64,000 nt of DNA from Ophiobolus disseminans (GCA_010093685.1 MU006235.1:697780-761779); one strand, 5' to 3'; positions 26,495 through 38,100 are shown, counted from the stretch's first letter. The notes: generated from the sequence alone by a model not told the origin. Made by a program: numbers and translations.

Positions 26495-28217
26495 GCGCCT
26501 CTCCGAACACGCACGACAGACCGACATTTTCTTCAACTACTAGATACCACGATTTATGAGCGGTCAACCAAAAGAAAGGAGGTGGCTTCCGATGACTTCT
26601 TGCGTACACTTTGACTTATGAATATACAATACTACATACACAGCTACGGCACACACGCATATTCCTAGGCCTTTGTGTCTTTTCTTACTCGGTTCTCACA
26701 GTTCTCATGGAAAAGCGGCAGCTCACGAATCATGTCTGGTCCGCAGCGTTGATGCAGTCGCATCGCGAACCCAAGCAGTTTCTAAAAAGTGGATGACAAT
26801 GACGGCGCATTGAACGGCCTCCAGGCGCCGAGTCGCAAAGTTCTCGAACTTCTTACAACCTGACAGCTTATTCCCAACCGGTAGTTGACCGCCTCGGCCA
26901 GATGTCGAGATCAGAGCGTCATTTTTCCTCTGTGTCATGTTCTCATTGAGCCAGTGACATGCGCGAGTTTCAGGAAGACTCCTCAGGCAAACAAGGGTTT
27001 CCGGCAAGAAGCGAACGAATCCCACATCAAGTTCTAGCACTTCGATACTGCGAGGACAGAAAATGGGCCCATTGTGCAACATTGCAGCGTGCCGTACCTC
27101 CCGCTCCCTTTTCCAATTGTAAGATGCAGGGTATCAATGTGTATGGGTCCTGTGGGGCGGCGTTCCAACACCAACAACCCACGCGCCATGAACTCGGTTA
27201 CCGGCTCTGCTGCAGAATCAAGCTTCGATCAGGGACAAAGCTGTCTCGCCTCCGCTTACCTGTCCCAGAATACGATTCGAAGTGCACTCATTACAGGCGA
27301 AACTGACTGGTCCATCAATGCTCGTTTCGTCTCTTGTATGCCCTCATTCGCTCAGGGACTATGCCGGTCAAGCGGGACACTGCATAGAAGTTTGGTCACA
27401 CTGAGGCTCAATTATCTCGGTGCCTTTCAGACCGCAGACCGACCCAAGAAATTGTGCTGATGAAGGAATTTGACTGAGACTTTTCAATACATGCCGAAAC
27501 CATGAGACCTGCAGAGTGAGGACGCGCTTCGAAACGGGCGCTCTGGAAGTTGGAGCATCAGCGACATCCATCACAGCATTGGCCGAAGAGAACACAGTGC
27601 CTGCAAAGATGCGCTGACGAGTGCATCTCGCCAGTAGGCGGCGTTTCCATGTGCTTCAATTTTCGTACTTGTGGAAAGCTTCGTTCTATGTTTGGGCGAA
27701 GCTCCGATGCGGGCCCACGGCTTTCTAACACTTGAGGTGTCACATCCTTCTGAGCGGGTTAGCCGCCACGTAGTTGCGATTCCTTCGTTTGAGGCTGGCG
27801 CGTAGGATGGCGAAAAATTTGTGGCTCGTGGGTCTTGAATAGCAAGCGTATCGATGTTGTTGCGGAGGTGGAAGTGAATATAGGGTCCGCTGCATCGTGC
27901 CTAGTGCCTGCCTCAAGCACCACGACTTCCACCTTCTTTTGCGCTTTCCAGCCTCTTCGGTACACGGCCTGGGGTCGTTTCCATCCTTCACTTCTTTTCT
28001 TGTGTCTTTCACTCGTTGTTATAGGTCGAGCTGCGCTCTTCGTCACGATATCGACTTTTACTCCACCAGCGGCTACGAGGCTATCACATCGCTATCACTC
28101 AGCCTTGCTGTCACTAGCAGCGCCGCCGTCACACATACCGAGGAACTTCACATCCACACACATGCAGTAGCTACGACTTATCGCTTCTCCTTTTCTCGAC
28201 ACTTTTTTGCCTGGAGC
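26495..28217. other. intergenic, 3' flank of SPE3 and upstream region of NAD kinase
   Basis: About 1.7 kb without a supported gene. Open frames of up to 128 codons around 26959-27460 have no domain and overlap in several frames. The region from about 27890 to 28217 is pyrimidine-rich on the plus strand and probably belongs to the NAD kinase promoter or leader. Confidence 0.4.
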
Positions 28218-28240
28218 ATTTATATATATTCGATCGCACG
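28218..28240 (+). promoter_or_regulatory. TATA-like stretch before NAD kinase
   Basis: TTTATATATATTCG lies about 150 nt before the ATG at 28374. It could be the TATA element, or simply AT-rich leader sequence, because pyrimidine-rich start-site-like tracts occur further upstream as well. Confidence 0.3.
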
Positions 28241-28373
28241 TCTGGCTACGCTCTCGTTTCGCTGTACATATTTGCGCGCGGCAGCATTTTTATATTTCCC
28301 CGTTAATACCGCGTTCTCCGAGGTCTGCAAGCAGCATCTTCGAAGTGGAAGGATTTAATAATCGCGCGCCAAG

Positions 28374-30317
28374 ATGATGGACCCTAAGACAGATGGGGAG
28401 CCGTTTTCTCCGGCCAAGATTCATCCGCTCTTGTCTCCACTGCGCAACAACACTTTCGCCGACGTTGATCCCGTCGTGGCATCATTAAACCTGCACCCTG
28501 CTGATTACGCTCCGCACTCTCCGCAATCGCCGCAGACCAGTGTCCACTGCCCCAAGGACGCATATAATGCCTCGTCGGTAGCAACTACAGAAATAGGCGA
28601 TGCGCCCGCAGCCTCAGAAGCCACTCCTGTCATCCTGACACCGGACGAGTCGTCTCGGAACGATCCTTCGGCAACTATCAGCGCCTCGTCGACGATAGAG
28701 AATCTCACCGTCCTACCACGGGTGGCCTCCTTTGGTGAACATCGGATCCGAAAACATCATCGCAACGCCTATTCGATAGACTCGGCTGTGTCCCGCCCAG
28801 CTGTGCCCCGCCAGACCATATTAAAGGCGCTGCAATCCCGACCACCGACGTCACGGACCATGAACGAAGTCATGATGGAGGGGAAGTCTGACGCAGTGAA
28901 GACACAGCGCTCCAAGAGCATCAGTCAACAGCGCCTTGCCGAGGCCCTCTCCGAACTCAGCCTGCACTCCGACGACACCGCGATGAACAAGATGGCTGCA
29001 CTCGCGTCGCCATGCTTTTTCCATAAGAAGTTCGACAAGGCTGTGAACCTGGAGAAGGTTTTCGAAGAGATGGCGGAAGATGATACTATATCGCATTCGA
29101 GACTCATGCAAACGGCATTCAGCGTGCGAGAAGTCTCGAAGCAGCTTCAGCGACGGCCTATTAAGATGACTGTTCGCAATGTCATGATCGTAACCAAGGC
29201 TCGCGATAACAACCTGGTATACCTCACGCGCGAGCTAGCAGAGTGGTTGCTCACCACCTCTCGCTACGGCTCAGACGTAGGTGTGAACGTCTACGTGGAC
29301 CACAAGCTTCAAAAGTCGAAGCGCTTCGATGCGCCATCGCTGGTCGCGAAGGACAAACGCTTCGAGGACATGCTCCGCTACTGGACACCCGACCTCTGCT
29401 GGGAGACTCCCGAGAAATTCGACCTGGTTCTCACTCTCGGCGGTGACGGCACTGTGCTCTTCACATCGTGGCTTTTCCAGCGCATCGTCCCACCGATCCT
29501 CTCCTTCGCCCTCGGCAGCCTCGGCTTTCTGACAAACTTCGAGTTCGAGCAGTACAAAGCAGCACTCAACAAAATCATGACAGACGTCGGCATGCGCGTG
29601 AACCTGCGCATGCGCTTCACATGCACCGTATACCGCTACCAAAAGAACGCCGCGCCCGGTTCACCCCAGCACATCGAAGCCGAGCAATTCGAGGTCCTCA
29701 ACGAGCTCGTCATCGACCGCGGCCCATCGCCCTACGTCTCGAACCTCGAGCTCTACGGCGACAACAACCTGCTAACCGTCGTGCAAGCAGACGGCTGCAT
29801 TTTCTCGACGCCCACCGGGTCAACAGCCTATTCGCTCTCAGCCGGTGGCTCGCTTGTACACCCGGACATCCCCGCCATCCTGCTCACGCCCATTTGCCCC
29901 CACACGCTGTCCTTCCGGCCCATGCTACTCAACGACAGCATGGCGCTGCGTGTCGCAGTGCCGCTACGCTCGCGTGCAACCGCGTACTGCGCCTTCGACG
30001 GCAAGGGCCGCGTGGAGCTGCGCCAGGGCGACCACGTCACCATCGCGGCGTCGCAGTACCCTTTCCCCACTGTGCTGTCGCAGCCGACCGAGTGGTTCGA
30101 TAGCATTAGTCGCACGCTGCGATGGAATTCGCGCGGTGCGACGCAGAAGGCGTGGGATGCCGATGCGAATGACGATGAGGTGCAGGAGGAGGCGGCGTTT
30201 GATATCGACTTCGATAACGATGATGTGGATCGCGATTCGGGGTATAGTGCTGAGGGATCGACTGTTGATGGGAGGGGGAGCCCGCAGCGTAAAGGCATTG
30301 TGTTGCCGTTCTTATAG
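28374..30317 (+). CDS. ATP-NAD kinase, Utr1-like
   Basis: Phosphorylates NAD (and possibly NADH) to NADP in the cytosol. A single exon encodes 647 residues; the catalytic domain covers about residues 260-580. The phosphate-binding motif LGGDGTVLF lies near 356, followed by SLGFLTNFEF and the nucleotide-binding segment FSTPTGSTAYSLSAGG. The FDG turn in AYCAFDGKGRVEL and GDHVTI end the fold. The first 220 residues are Ser/Pro-rich, probably disordered, with many potential phosphosites (RSKSIS), as in fungal Utr1/Yef1 relatives. The C-terminal 70 residues are strongly acidic. The gene is unusually GC-rich after about 29400. Two ATGs in tandem start the frame. Whether it also accepts NADH cannot be read from the sequence. 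Confidence 0.94.
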   Translation: MMDPKTDGEPFSPAKIHPLLSPLRNNTFADVDPVVASLNLHPADYAPHSPQSPQTSVHCPKDAYNASSVATTEIGDAPAASEATPVILTPDESSRNDPSATISASSTIENLTVLPRVASFGEHRIRKHHRNAYSIDSAVSRPAVPRQTILKALQSRPPTSRTMNEVMMEGKSDAVKTQRSKSISQQRLAEALSELSLHSDDTAMNKMAALASPCFFHKKFDKAVNLEKVFEEMAEDDTISHSRLMQTAFSVREVSKQLQRRPIKMTVRNVMIVTKARDNNLVYLTRELAEWLLTTSRYGSDVGVNVYVDHKLQKSKRFDAPSLVAKDKRFEDMLRYWTPDLCWETPEKFDLVLTLGGDGTVLFTSWLFQRIVPPILSFALGSLGFLTNFEFEQYKAALNKIMTDVGMRVNLRMRFTCTVYRYQKNAAPGSPQHIEAEQFEVLNELVIDRGPSPYVSNLELYGDNNLLTVVQADGCIFSTPTGSTAYSLSAGGSLVHPDIPAILLTPICPHTLSFRPMLLNDSMALRVAVPLRSRATAYCAFDGKGRVELRQGDHVTIAASQYPFPTVLSQPTEWFDSISRTLRWNSRGATQKAWDADANDDEVQEEAAFDIDFDNDDVDRDSGYSAEGSTVDGRGSPQRKGIVLPFL

Positions 30318-31003
30318 CCTGCTCGTTGTATGAGCGGTATGGTGTGAGGAGTTGGCATTCTTGCTTTTCCCCTCGGCTCATTGGGTATTCTCCACGCTCC
30401 TGCTGCTTGGACGGGTTCCAGGTCTTTTACATAGGGCGTTGTCGAGTCGCTTAGCTTTGTCTCTCATTGCTACATCCATCTCAACATGAGATTATTTCCT
30501 TGCCACGCGTTTTCAACCTTGGGGAGATGTTGTATCTGGAGCGAGATCTATGATATCCTAGAATACATATGGAAACTTGATATTGGACTGAAAAGAAGTA
30601 GTAATTAGGGCAGTCAGCCACTTATATGAACCAACCTTGCCGTCGCTCTCGCTCTCTCTCGCTCTTCACGTTGCCATGCCACTTGCTATATTCCATGCCA
30701 TCTCTCATGCATTCCTCATCCTTCTCTCCTTCCACTACACAAACATCTGAAAAGGCGCAAAGATACACAAAAAAAAAGCCCACTTCCCCGGCTGGAAAGC
30801 ACAACGATGGTATGGTACTTTCCGATATGCTCCGGTCCTGACGACATTCTTCGAGTGCGTTCCATGGTAAAGCTATCATATGACTGTAAGGTGCGAGCAC
30901 TTCTTGACGCAGACAGTTCCTGCACAACTGCGACGGCCCCCCACCCTTCAACCATCCGTTACTACACTATGAAACATCACACATCACTCCAACCCACATC
31001 AAC
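30318..31003. other. intergenic with CT-rich tract
   Basis: 3' flank of NAD kinase and promoter of the split gene that follows. A pyrimidine tract of CTCTCG-type repeats lies at about 30638-30668 and a run of nine A at about 30769-30777. No gene is supported. Confidence 0.45.
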
Positions 31004-31219
31004 ATGTCTTTTAGACACCTCCTCAAACCGCGTCTGTTCAATGCGTCTGCACTCCGACGACCCGCTACAAAGTTGTACACGCCCTTTCAATCTCGCTCAC
31101 TGTACACTGCTCCCGAGAACACTCAATTCCACAACAACAAAAAAACGTGCATCAACAAGCTCAAAACCAACATCGACAACCTTGCCCGCGAGACGCTTCT
31201 CCGATCCATACAGTACTAA

Positions 31220-31238
31220 GACAAAAGTTTTGAACCGC
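31220..31238 (+). repeat. left terminal inverted repeat
   Basis: The 19 bases are exactly the reverse complement of 32541-32559. The few bases outside differ between the two ends (CTAA on the left, CTC on the right, read inward), which makes the left border uncertain. Confidence 0.92.
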
Positions 31239-31295
31239 GGTTTTCCCGACCCTGCACCTTCATCACCAACACCACAACTTTGACATGTCATAACT

Positions 31296-32424
31296 ATGCC
31301 CCCACTGCGCCAATTTGGACAAGAAATAGCTGGAAATGCTTGCCGTGGGCTAAACATTAGTCCTGATGAGCGCCAGAGGATCATCGCAAAGCGTGAGTGT
31401 GGGGTGACAGTGCGGGAGCTTGCAGCAGAGTTCCAATGAAGCGAGAGCGCAATCAAGTACACCATCCAAACCTATGCCAAAACAGGTACAACGTAAGAGC
31501 AGCCTTGTAGTGGCCGGCCACCTATACTATCACTACACCAGAAAAAAATCATCTACCAAAAGGCCCACGTTGCTCCAAAGATTGAGTACTCAGAGCTTGC
31601 TAAGGTTGCTGTATTAGTGAATCCTGATGGGACTACTTCAAAGCCACTTTGCTACCGTACATTATACCGATTGCTCAAGGGAGCTGGCCTCACCAATTCT
31701 CCCTGTAAAAAGAGACCTAAGCTTAACCAAGGGCATGTTGCTAAGCGTCTGCAGTTCTGCAGGCAGTACAGGCACTTCCAGTGGCATCGGCGCACGGTTA
31801 AATTCTCAGATGAGTGCTCTGTTCAGAAGGGAGCTGGTGCAAATCAAGAGTGGTGCATTTACTTTCCTTGGGCAAAATGGAAGCCAGAGATGATTACTGC
31901 TGTGGGTACTGGCCGCAAGCCTCAGCAGATGGTGTGGGCTGCAATCTGGCTTGATGAACGGGGTCATCCAAGGAGGAGCAAGTTGGTCATCATGAACTGC
32001 AATCCAGATGCTTCCAAACATGGCTACTCAGCCCAGAGTTACATGGAGGCCTTGGAAAAAGGGTCTCCTCCCTCACTGGCAACGTTCCCAATTATTCATG
32101 CAGGATGGGACTGGTATACACCAATCACACGCAGTGGCAGCGTTCCTCCAGCGTCACCACATCAACACTATTGATTGGCCACCCTATTCACCTGACCTCA
32201 ACCCAATTGAGCACCTTTGGTGGCGTCTTAAGAGACTTATGTTCAAGCACTTCTCACAATATAACAATTACAGCCAAGCTGAAGAAGAGTGGGATGGTTT
32301 TTGTGAGGCTTTGAAGGAGTGCTGGCGGCGCATACCTGGGAAGCTAATCAGACAACTTATTCTCTCCATGCCTCAACGTTTAGCTGCATGCAGAAAAGCC
32401 CGTGGCTGGCAAACTAAATATTGA
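31296..32424 (+). pseudogene. broken Tc1-type transposase
   Basis: DDE transposase of the Tc1/IS630 group. An N-terminal helix-turn-helix region (ISPDERQRIIAKRECG, then TVRELAAEFQ) is followed by the catalytic domain: first Asp in FSDECS, second Asp in FMQDGTGIH, and Glu in SPDLNPIEHLWWRLK, 34 residues apart. Three lesions inactivate it. There is an in-frame TGA at 31437-31439, a TAA at 31494-31496, and a one-base frameshift near 32055-32063 at a run of A and G. Both stops fit C-to-T transitions (CGA to TGA, CAA to TAA), as produced by repeat-induced point mutation, although only two changes are visible. The intact length would be about 375 residues. Confidence 0.88.
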
Positions 32425-32540
32425 ATGCACGCGCAGCATCTCCTCCAAAAATAATGAGATTATGTTTTATGTTGGCTGAGCTATGATGTAGTGAAGTGTT
32501 GGGGTGAAATGTTGGTGTTGGCGCTACTGTAATTCACTTG

Positions 32541-32559
32541 GCGGTTCAAAACTTTTGTC
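32541..32559 (-). repeat. right terminal inverted repeat
   Basis: Perfect reverse complement of the left repeat over 19 bases. It is followed by CGAG... and TA at 32563-32564, the probable target duplication. Confidence 0.92.
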
Positions 32560-32777
32560 GAGTAACTGTAGCACTCTCAATCGAAGAAGGCCTGCCAGAC
32601 GACGAGATCAAACTCGAAGAGATGCTGGAGAGGGCGAAGCTACATGAAAAAGACCAGATGAGAGACCGTGTCAATGTTTTGTTTCTTGTCTCCTGGGTGG
32701 GTTTTGGTGTCAGCTTGTATGGGTTTACGAAGTACGAGGACTGGAAGAAGGAGAGGAAGGATAGGGTTGGTGTTTGA

Positions 32778-33225
32778 GTGCAAGGGATGGTGCGAGGATG
32801 CTCGGTAATCGAGGGTGACTGGGTGGATGGGTTGTAGTTGTTTAGGGGCATTTTCTGCACCATGGTTCAGAGCATGAAGTAAGAAACTATCAGAAGTGGG
32901 CAGGTTATTGCTTAAATTCAATCCACCACGCAATCAAGATTACAAAACGTGACATACATTTTCTTTTCAAACCGACTCCTTTCCTTTGACTTCGCAACCC
33001 ACATCCAGAAGACCCACTGCGACTGTGTAAACACCCAGCACCTAGCCATCCAGCTAAGTTCCAGCTTCAGATACATCTGCAGGCAATTCAGAAGAAGGCA
33101 CCGCTGGCAGGCCCTGCATGTGCCCGCGGAAATTTCCAAAGTTGGAGGTTTGAAGCGTCCTTTGAACCTCAAAAGTTGTATTCACGCGTCCGTTATCTTC
33201 GAAATGAGAACATACCAACATCCAT
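32778..33225. other. convergent intergenic region
   Basis: Lies between the 3' ends of the split gene (+) and the kinase/zinc-finger gene (-). It should hold both 3' UTRs. No other feature is seen. Confidence 0.45.
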
Positions 33226-34677
33226 CTAATTGCTATGCCTCATCATGTCCTTCCTAACCCACTTCGCAAGCCGTTCATCCTCCTTGTCCACATCAACATG
33301 AATCCCATCCATGGCCTTGCGTTTCTGGACATAATTCACGCCCCGATAGTGATGTCCGCCGTGCAGATGTTTGAAGAACTTCCCCTTGGTACTGAAGTGT
33401 TTGTCACACACAACGCAAGGAGAAGGTTTGGGGGAATCAGGTTCCTTGTCGTCGTAGTAGTGCTTTACAGGAGCGTTGGCGGCGCCTCGAATCGTCATTT
33501 GGTCCTTTTGGTTGACGCCGGGATCAGAGATCTTTGGATTTTGCGAAAGGGATCCGTCTTTCCGGCCGTGACCTGTCTTCTTCACATGCTTTTGAAGCGC
33601 GTTCTTTGAGACGAACTCTTCTTTGCAAGTTCGGCAAGTCATACTACCAGACGAGAAGAACTTGGTAGCGATCGCTGCGAGCTTCTCTTTGACTTGGGTT
33701 GCTGTTGGTCGTGCATCGCGATTTGTGTGGAGCATAACAGCGACAAGAAGCAGAAGCTCTTTGGAGTAGCCCGCAGCAAGATCCAGAGGATAAGTGTCAT
33801 CAACTTCTGGTTCGGCGAGCGAGCAAAGCCGATACAGGATACAGCCGAACGCGAAGATGTCTGATTTCTGCGAGAATGCGGCTTCGTGACCTTGTCCTCG
33901 AATCTCCTACAGCCGCTCGTTAGCTGCAGTACGATGGACCTTGGCGTGTAGAAACGCACTGGTGCCTCGTAACCCGGTGTTCCTCGCTGGCTTGTGATGC
34001 GCGTGCCGATAGTCTGAACCTGGCTTGCGATGCCAAAATCAGCAACGAAGAGATCGGGCACGTCTCGTTGAGTAAGTGGGTTCCAAGGCTCTCGAAGCAG
34101 TACTAGGCCAGATCAAAATGCTGTTTCTCAAAAGTCATCTTGGCTTACCATTCATTGGCTTCATATCCTGATGAAGAATATTCCTACTATGGCAAAACTC
34201 AAGTGCCACAGCAATCTGCCACCCAATCTCAATGATCTGGTTCTCCGTGAAACGCCCACTGTATCCATCTTAGCTCGATTCACATATGCGTGCGTGTACC
34301 AGGAGTTGACTCGCGCTGCGCCTTTCAACATCTGCACCTGTCTGTCCAGATCCTTGCCTTTATAGTAGTCCATGAAGAACGATAGAGTACTCGTTTTCCT
34401 GTTATACTCAAGCCCATCATGCAGCGTCGCAATATGCGGAGCTCCACGCAACGACTTCATGTGATCATACTCGTCTAATGCAGCTTCAGCATTCTCAAGA
34501 CGCACTTGTTTGCATGCAACAACCTGTATAAGTTAGCCCTTATTACAACAAGTATGGAACCCGTACCTGTCCATTTCGCAGCACTTTGAAGACTTGCCCG
34601 AAGCCGCCGCCTCCTACCCATTTGAGCACCTGGTAGGACGGTTTGTCGCTTTCTACGAGCCATGGACGTTTCGGCAT
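33226..34677 (-). CDS. protein kinase fused to two C2H2 zinc fingers
   Basis: Five exons (34677-34567, 34523-34300, 34258-34149, 34102-33960, 33906-33226) encode 422 residues. The kinase domain spans about residues 12-275. It has a glycine loop VGGGGFGQVF, an ATP-binding Lys in VVACKQV, a catalytic loop HQDMKPMN, the metal-binding VADFGIA, and GYEAPE rebuilt by a splice. HRD is changed to HQD, so the Arg that normally contacts an activation-loop phosphate is missing while the catalytic Asp remains. After a short linker come two zinc fingers: CRTCKEEFVSKNALQKHVKKTGH and CVVCDKHFSTKGKFFKHLHGGHH, both with complete C2H2 ligands. The reading frame is open through the last exon, which holds both the end of the kinase and the fingers, so the fusion is not a splice artefact. 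Function is unknown; a kinase guided by nucleic-acid or protein binding is an inference. Introns are very short (41-53 nt). Confidence 0.85.
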
Positions 34678-35138
34678 GGTGGAGTAACGTAATTATGTCT
34701 CGATTAGGTGCAACAAACGAAAATGTGAAGTTCGACTGTCTTCCATGCGTTCAGGAGAGGGTAGGGTGCACAATGAGGCTCAAGTAATAAGCGCCAAGCC
34801 GGGCCCGGGGCGTTAGAGATGAGACGGAAGTGGGTCCAGGACGGCAGCTAGTCTGCAACAAGACAGGCTAACCGTTTTGCGTGAAAGCGACTGACATGGG
34901 TTGTACCTCCGCTCTGTTCAATGTATGCTTATGAGGAAAGGGTAGCAGGACTTAGATGACTTTGATGAAGACTTCTCTGCGAATGTTGAGGAAGAAAAAA
35001 CGCGGTATCATGAAGTTGTCTAAACGTGTCCAGCCATCCCAATCAGCACCAAAACGGCCAGTGCGCAATCGTGCGTCAACTAAGGGGTATGCAACATATA
35101 CAGGCACTCCCAACCCGCACCAACCATCTCTAGATGCG
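34678..35138. other. intergenic between kinase and histidine kinase genes
   Basis: Promoter side of the kinase/zinc-finger gene and 3' flank of the histidine kinase gene. A small open frame (34956-35162) has no domain and is not called. Confidence 0.45.
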
Positions 35139-38100
35139 TCAGCTCTTTTCCATCCTTTCTAGCACCCCTTTGATCTTCACCAACAACTCCGGCACCCTGA
35201 AAGGCTTCGACACGACGTCGTCCATACCACTTTTCTTCGCAGTTGCGATTTGTTCGCTTCTAACATTGGCCGTGACCGCAATGATTGGAACATGCTTGGT
35301 TATCTCTCCGCTTGTTTCCATCTCCCTGATGCGCTTACAGCATGTCAAGCCGTCCATCTCAGGCATCTCCAGGTCCATGAGTATGATAGACAACGGTACA
35401 TGATCGGTACTCAGTGCGTGGAAAGTTGTTGTGGCGAGGTGATCGAGCGCAAAGAGCCCGTTATCGGCGGTGCTGGTGACACAGCCTGCTTTCGTAAGCT
35501 GCTTGGAAAGGACGCGCTGGTTTACGAGGTTATCCTCTACGATGAGGATGTGTAGTTTATCGCCATCCTCAGGTGGCGGGGCTTTATATTTGACCTTTGG
35601 AGGATGGGTGATGGATACTGATGCAGCAAGTCCACGAGATGCTTCGATGTGTTCCAGGGTATGCGTCTCAGTCAAAGGTCTGCGGGAAAAAGACGACGGA
35701 CTGCAGTTGGAGGACATGCGTTTGCATTGAAGAAAGAAGCCAAAGGTGCTGCCGGCGCCGGCTTCAGACAAAACGCCTACTTGACCCCCGTGAAGCTCAG
35801 TGAGCTGTCGCGAGATGAAGAGACCCAGTCCAGAGCCACCGTAGTGTGTATGCGTTTTTGGTGATGCTTGCGCAAAACGTTCGAAGAGGAGCTCTTTTTC
35901 TTCCAAAGAGAGGCCACAGCCTGTGTCTTTCACATCGACGTGAAGATAGGTGAGTTCGCCGGAACCCCAATCTTCGCCAGCGGTAAGATCAACCAGCACG
36001 CCCCTTGTCGGTACATAGTCGAAGCCTTGGTCGAGCTCAGGTTGGTTGACTGAGGCGCTAATGTGCACTGAGATCTCGCGCTTCGGACAGTGCTGTGTAA
36101 ACTTGATCGCGTTCGTGATGAGGTTTACCGTGATTTGTAGGAGACGCTGCGGGTCAAGAAGTATCCAATCGATACCTAAGCGCTCAAGAGATTCATGCGG
36201 AATGAAGCTGAAGTCAATATCTTTGGCCTTACACTCAGGATAAAACATGCTCATAGCACGCTTTACAACAACAACTGGCTGTGCCGGAACTGGTGTGATC
36301 AGCAATAAGTTTGAGTCGAGCTTCGACACTGTGAGAATGTCGTCCACGATGGACTTCTGGTGCTGAACGCATAGTGCAATGTTGTTGGCTGCTTCAATAC
36401 ACTCTGTAACAGCTTTGTCGTCCTCGTTGTGGAACTTGTGCTGCGTCAGGGTGTCTCGAATGTCGTCTGCGCACATCAGGATTGCCGAGAGTGGATTTCG
36501 CATTTCGTGTGATGTGATGTCTATAAATTCATTCTGTTGTCTTTTCGTTTCCTCCGCTTCTCGTATTCGCGTTTCTTGCAGGCCTATCAAAGAGGAGGAT
36601 GAGAGTCAGCTTTTGTGTCCTGTACGATTTGTACACATATTTACCTTGTGCCCATTTCAGATGTGAGATATCAATAATTGAACCCATTATGCTGACGACC
36701 TCGCCATTGGAACCTATTTCAGGTGACGATGAAGCCAGAACCCAGTATTCGATAGGCTCGGTGCCACTCGAATCTAGGGGCTGCACCTTACGATTCTTGA
36801 GCTGCAACTCGCGTACCGAGGGCTTGAGTGTTGTCATCATCTCTTCCCACATGCCTTTGGCCATGTCCTGACTCCCATCCGCCACTACTTCTATGAACCC
36901 AAACTCTTCCTCGTTCTCTCTGGGAAAACCTGACATCTCAAAGTAACGATCATTAGCCTCGATGAGCACACCCTCAGGATTGAAAAGGTACATGCCGAGA
37001 GGGCTAAGTTCGGTCATTCGGCGCATGCGGCTCGTCTGGAGCTCCAGCTGCTTCGAGAGTTGCTCTCTTTGTTGTGCCGCTGTCTCAGCCGCATGCCGGC
37101 TTTTGCGCACTTCGTCTTCAAACAGCAGTACTGATGCCAGAGAGGTTGCAAGTTGTCTGTTCAGCATAGTTGCGAAAGCTTTATATTCCTCATCGTATGC
37201 TCGACGAGGGTTGATCCCAATCAGAAGAAAAGCGAAGACTGTTTCCCCATTCGTTGGTCTCACAGGGAATATGATGGCTTCCTTGCAAGGATCGCCGTAC
37301 CCGCGCCATTCAATGCCTTCGAGTAGAGATCCTGGAAGAGTACCGTCTCTAGATTGTAGCGTCGTTGGCTCCCGCGTTCTCATGGCTTCCCTAAATGCCG
37401 GTACAAACCCTTGCTGAGAGCGTTTGAGGTCCAACTTTGCAGGCGATGCTGGATGTCCTTTCGGTATGCCGATAGATCCTTCCAATAGGCACGATTTCAG
37501 AGAAATAGTACTGTCTGAGGAATGTGATACCGTGTCCGCGTCGTCCGAGTCACATATCGAGTACAATAAAGCGAACGGCACGTCGAACTCATTGTGTTCT
37601 AACCCCTCGAGAACTCGTTTCCAGAATTCTTTGACGGTTCGTGTTGCGTTCAGGCGTTCGCCAAGATGTCTTAGCATTTGCATACGCCGACTACTGATTG
37701 TCTGATATGTGGTTTCAAACGGTGCATTATAGAATCCCAGAATTCTATCAGTTCCGCCGTAAATCGGAACAAATGACCAAGAAAAGAAGGTTTCTTCTAG
37801 ATAGCCGTAACGCTCGATGGGCAGTGGATCGTTCTCTTTCCGGATGCTGTGACCGGTGCGGGCACATTCACGAAAGATTGGCGCGACTCCATCCCATAGC
37901 TCTGAAAAAGGACCGGAGAATCCAGTGCCCATCACTTTTCTCGATGTCAGCGTGCCTTATAACTAATATGATTATTAACAGTACGTACAGCCTGGATGCT
38001 TGTTGCCAGCAACTTCGTTCTTGTATGCTTCATTGTAAATCATTTGCAATTCTTCGCCCCAAAATAATGCCGCTGGGTGTGGATTTCTCATAAGCAAGTT

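Larger units (their letters stand above)
31216..32562 (+). mobile_element. Tc1/mariner DNA transposon (about 1.35 kb)
   Basis: The element has perfect 19-nt terminal inverted repeats (left gacaaaagttttgaaccgc, its reverse complement at the right end), flanking TA dinucleotides (31214-31215 or 31217-31218 on the left, 32563-32564 on the right) and one transposase gene with a DD34E triad. The exact left border is ambiguous by three bases: both ends begin with CT if the left TA is 31214-31215. It is a class II cut-and-paste element. The transposase is broken, so it could move only with help from another copy. Confidence 0.9.
31004..32777 (+). pseudogene. small mitochondrial-type membrane protein gene split by a transposon
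   Basis: Left part 31004-31215: starts MSFRHLLKPRLFNASALRR, an Arg-rich presequence-like N-terminus, then a helix ending ARETLLRSIQ. Right part, from about 32565 to 32777: SIEEGLPDDEIKLEEMLERA, a charged helix, then a hydrophobic segment VLFLVSWVGFGVSLYGF and a basic tail. Together they would make a protein of about 145 residues with one membrane span, plausibly in the mitochondrial inner membrane. I do not recognise the family. A Tc1/mariner element lies between them at a TA. The two halves are not in the same frame if the element is simply removed and one TA kept: the left frame then meets a stop at once. A one-base change at the junction or a lost intron boundary would be needed. The gene is therefore probably inactive in this strain. 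Confidence 0.55.

Noticed and set aside
26959..27460. Open frames of 115 and 128 codons after spermidine synthase
   Set aside because: They overlap in different frames and resemble no protein family.
29468..30333. Long second and third frames inside the NAD kinase gene
   Set aside because: They are Arg/His/Ala-rich shadows caused by high GC content of the real frame.
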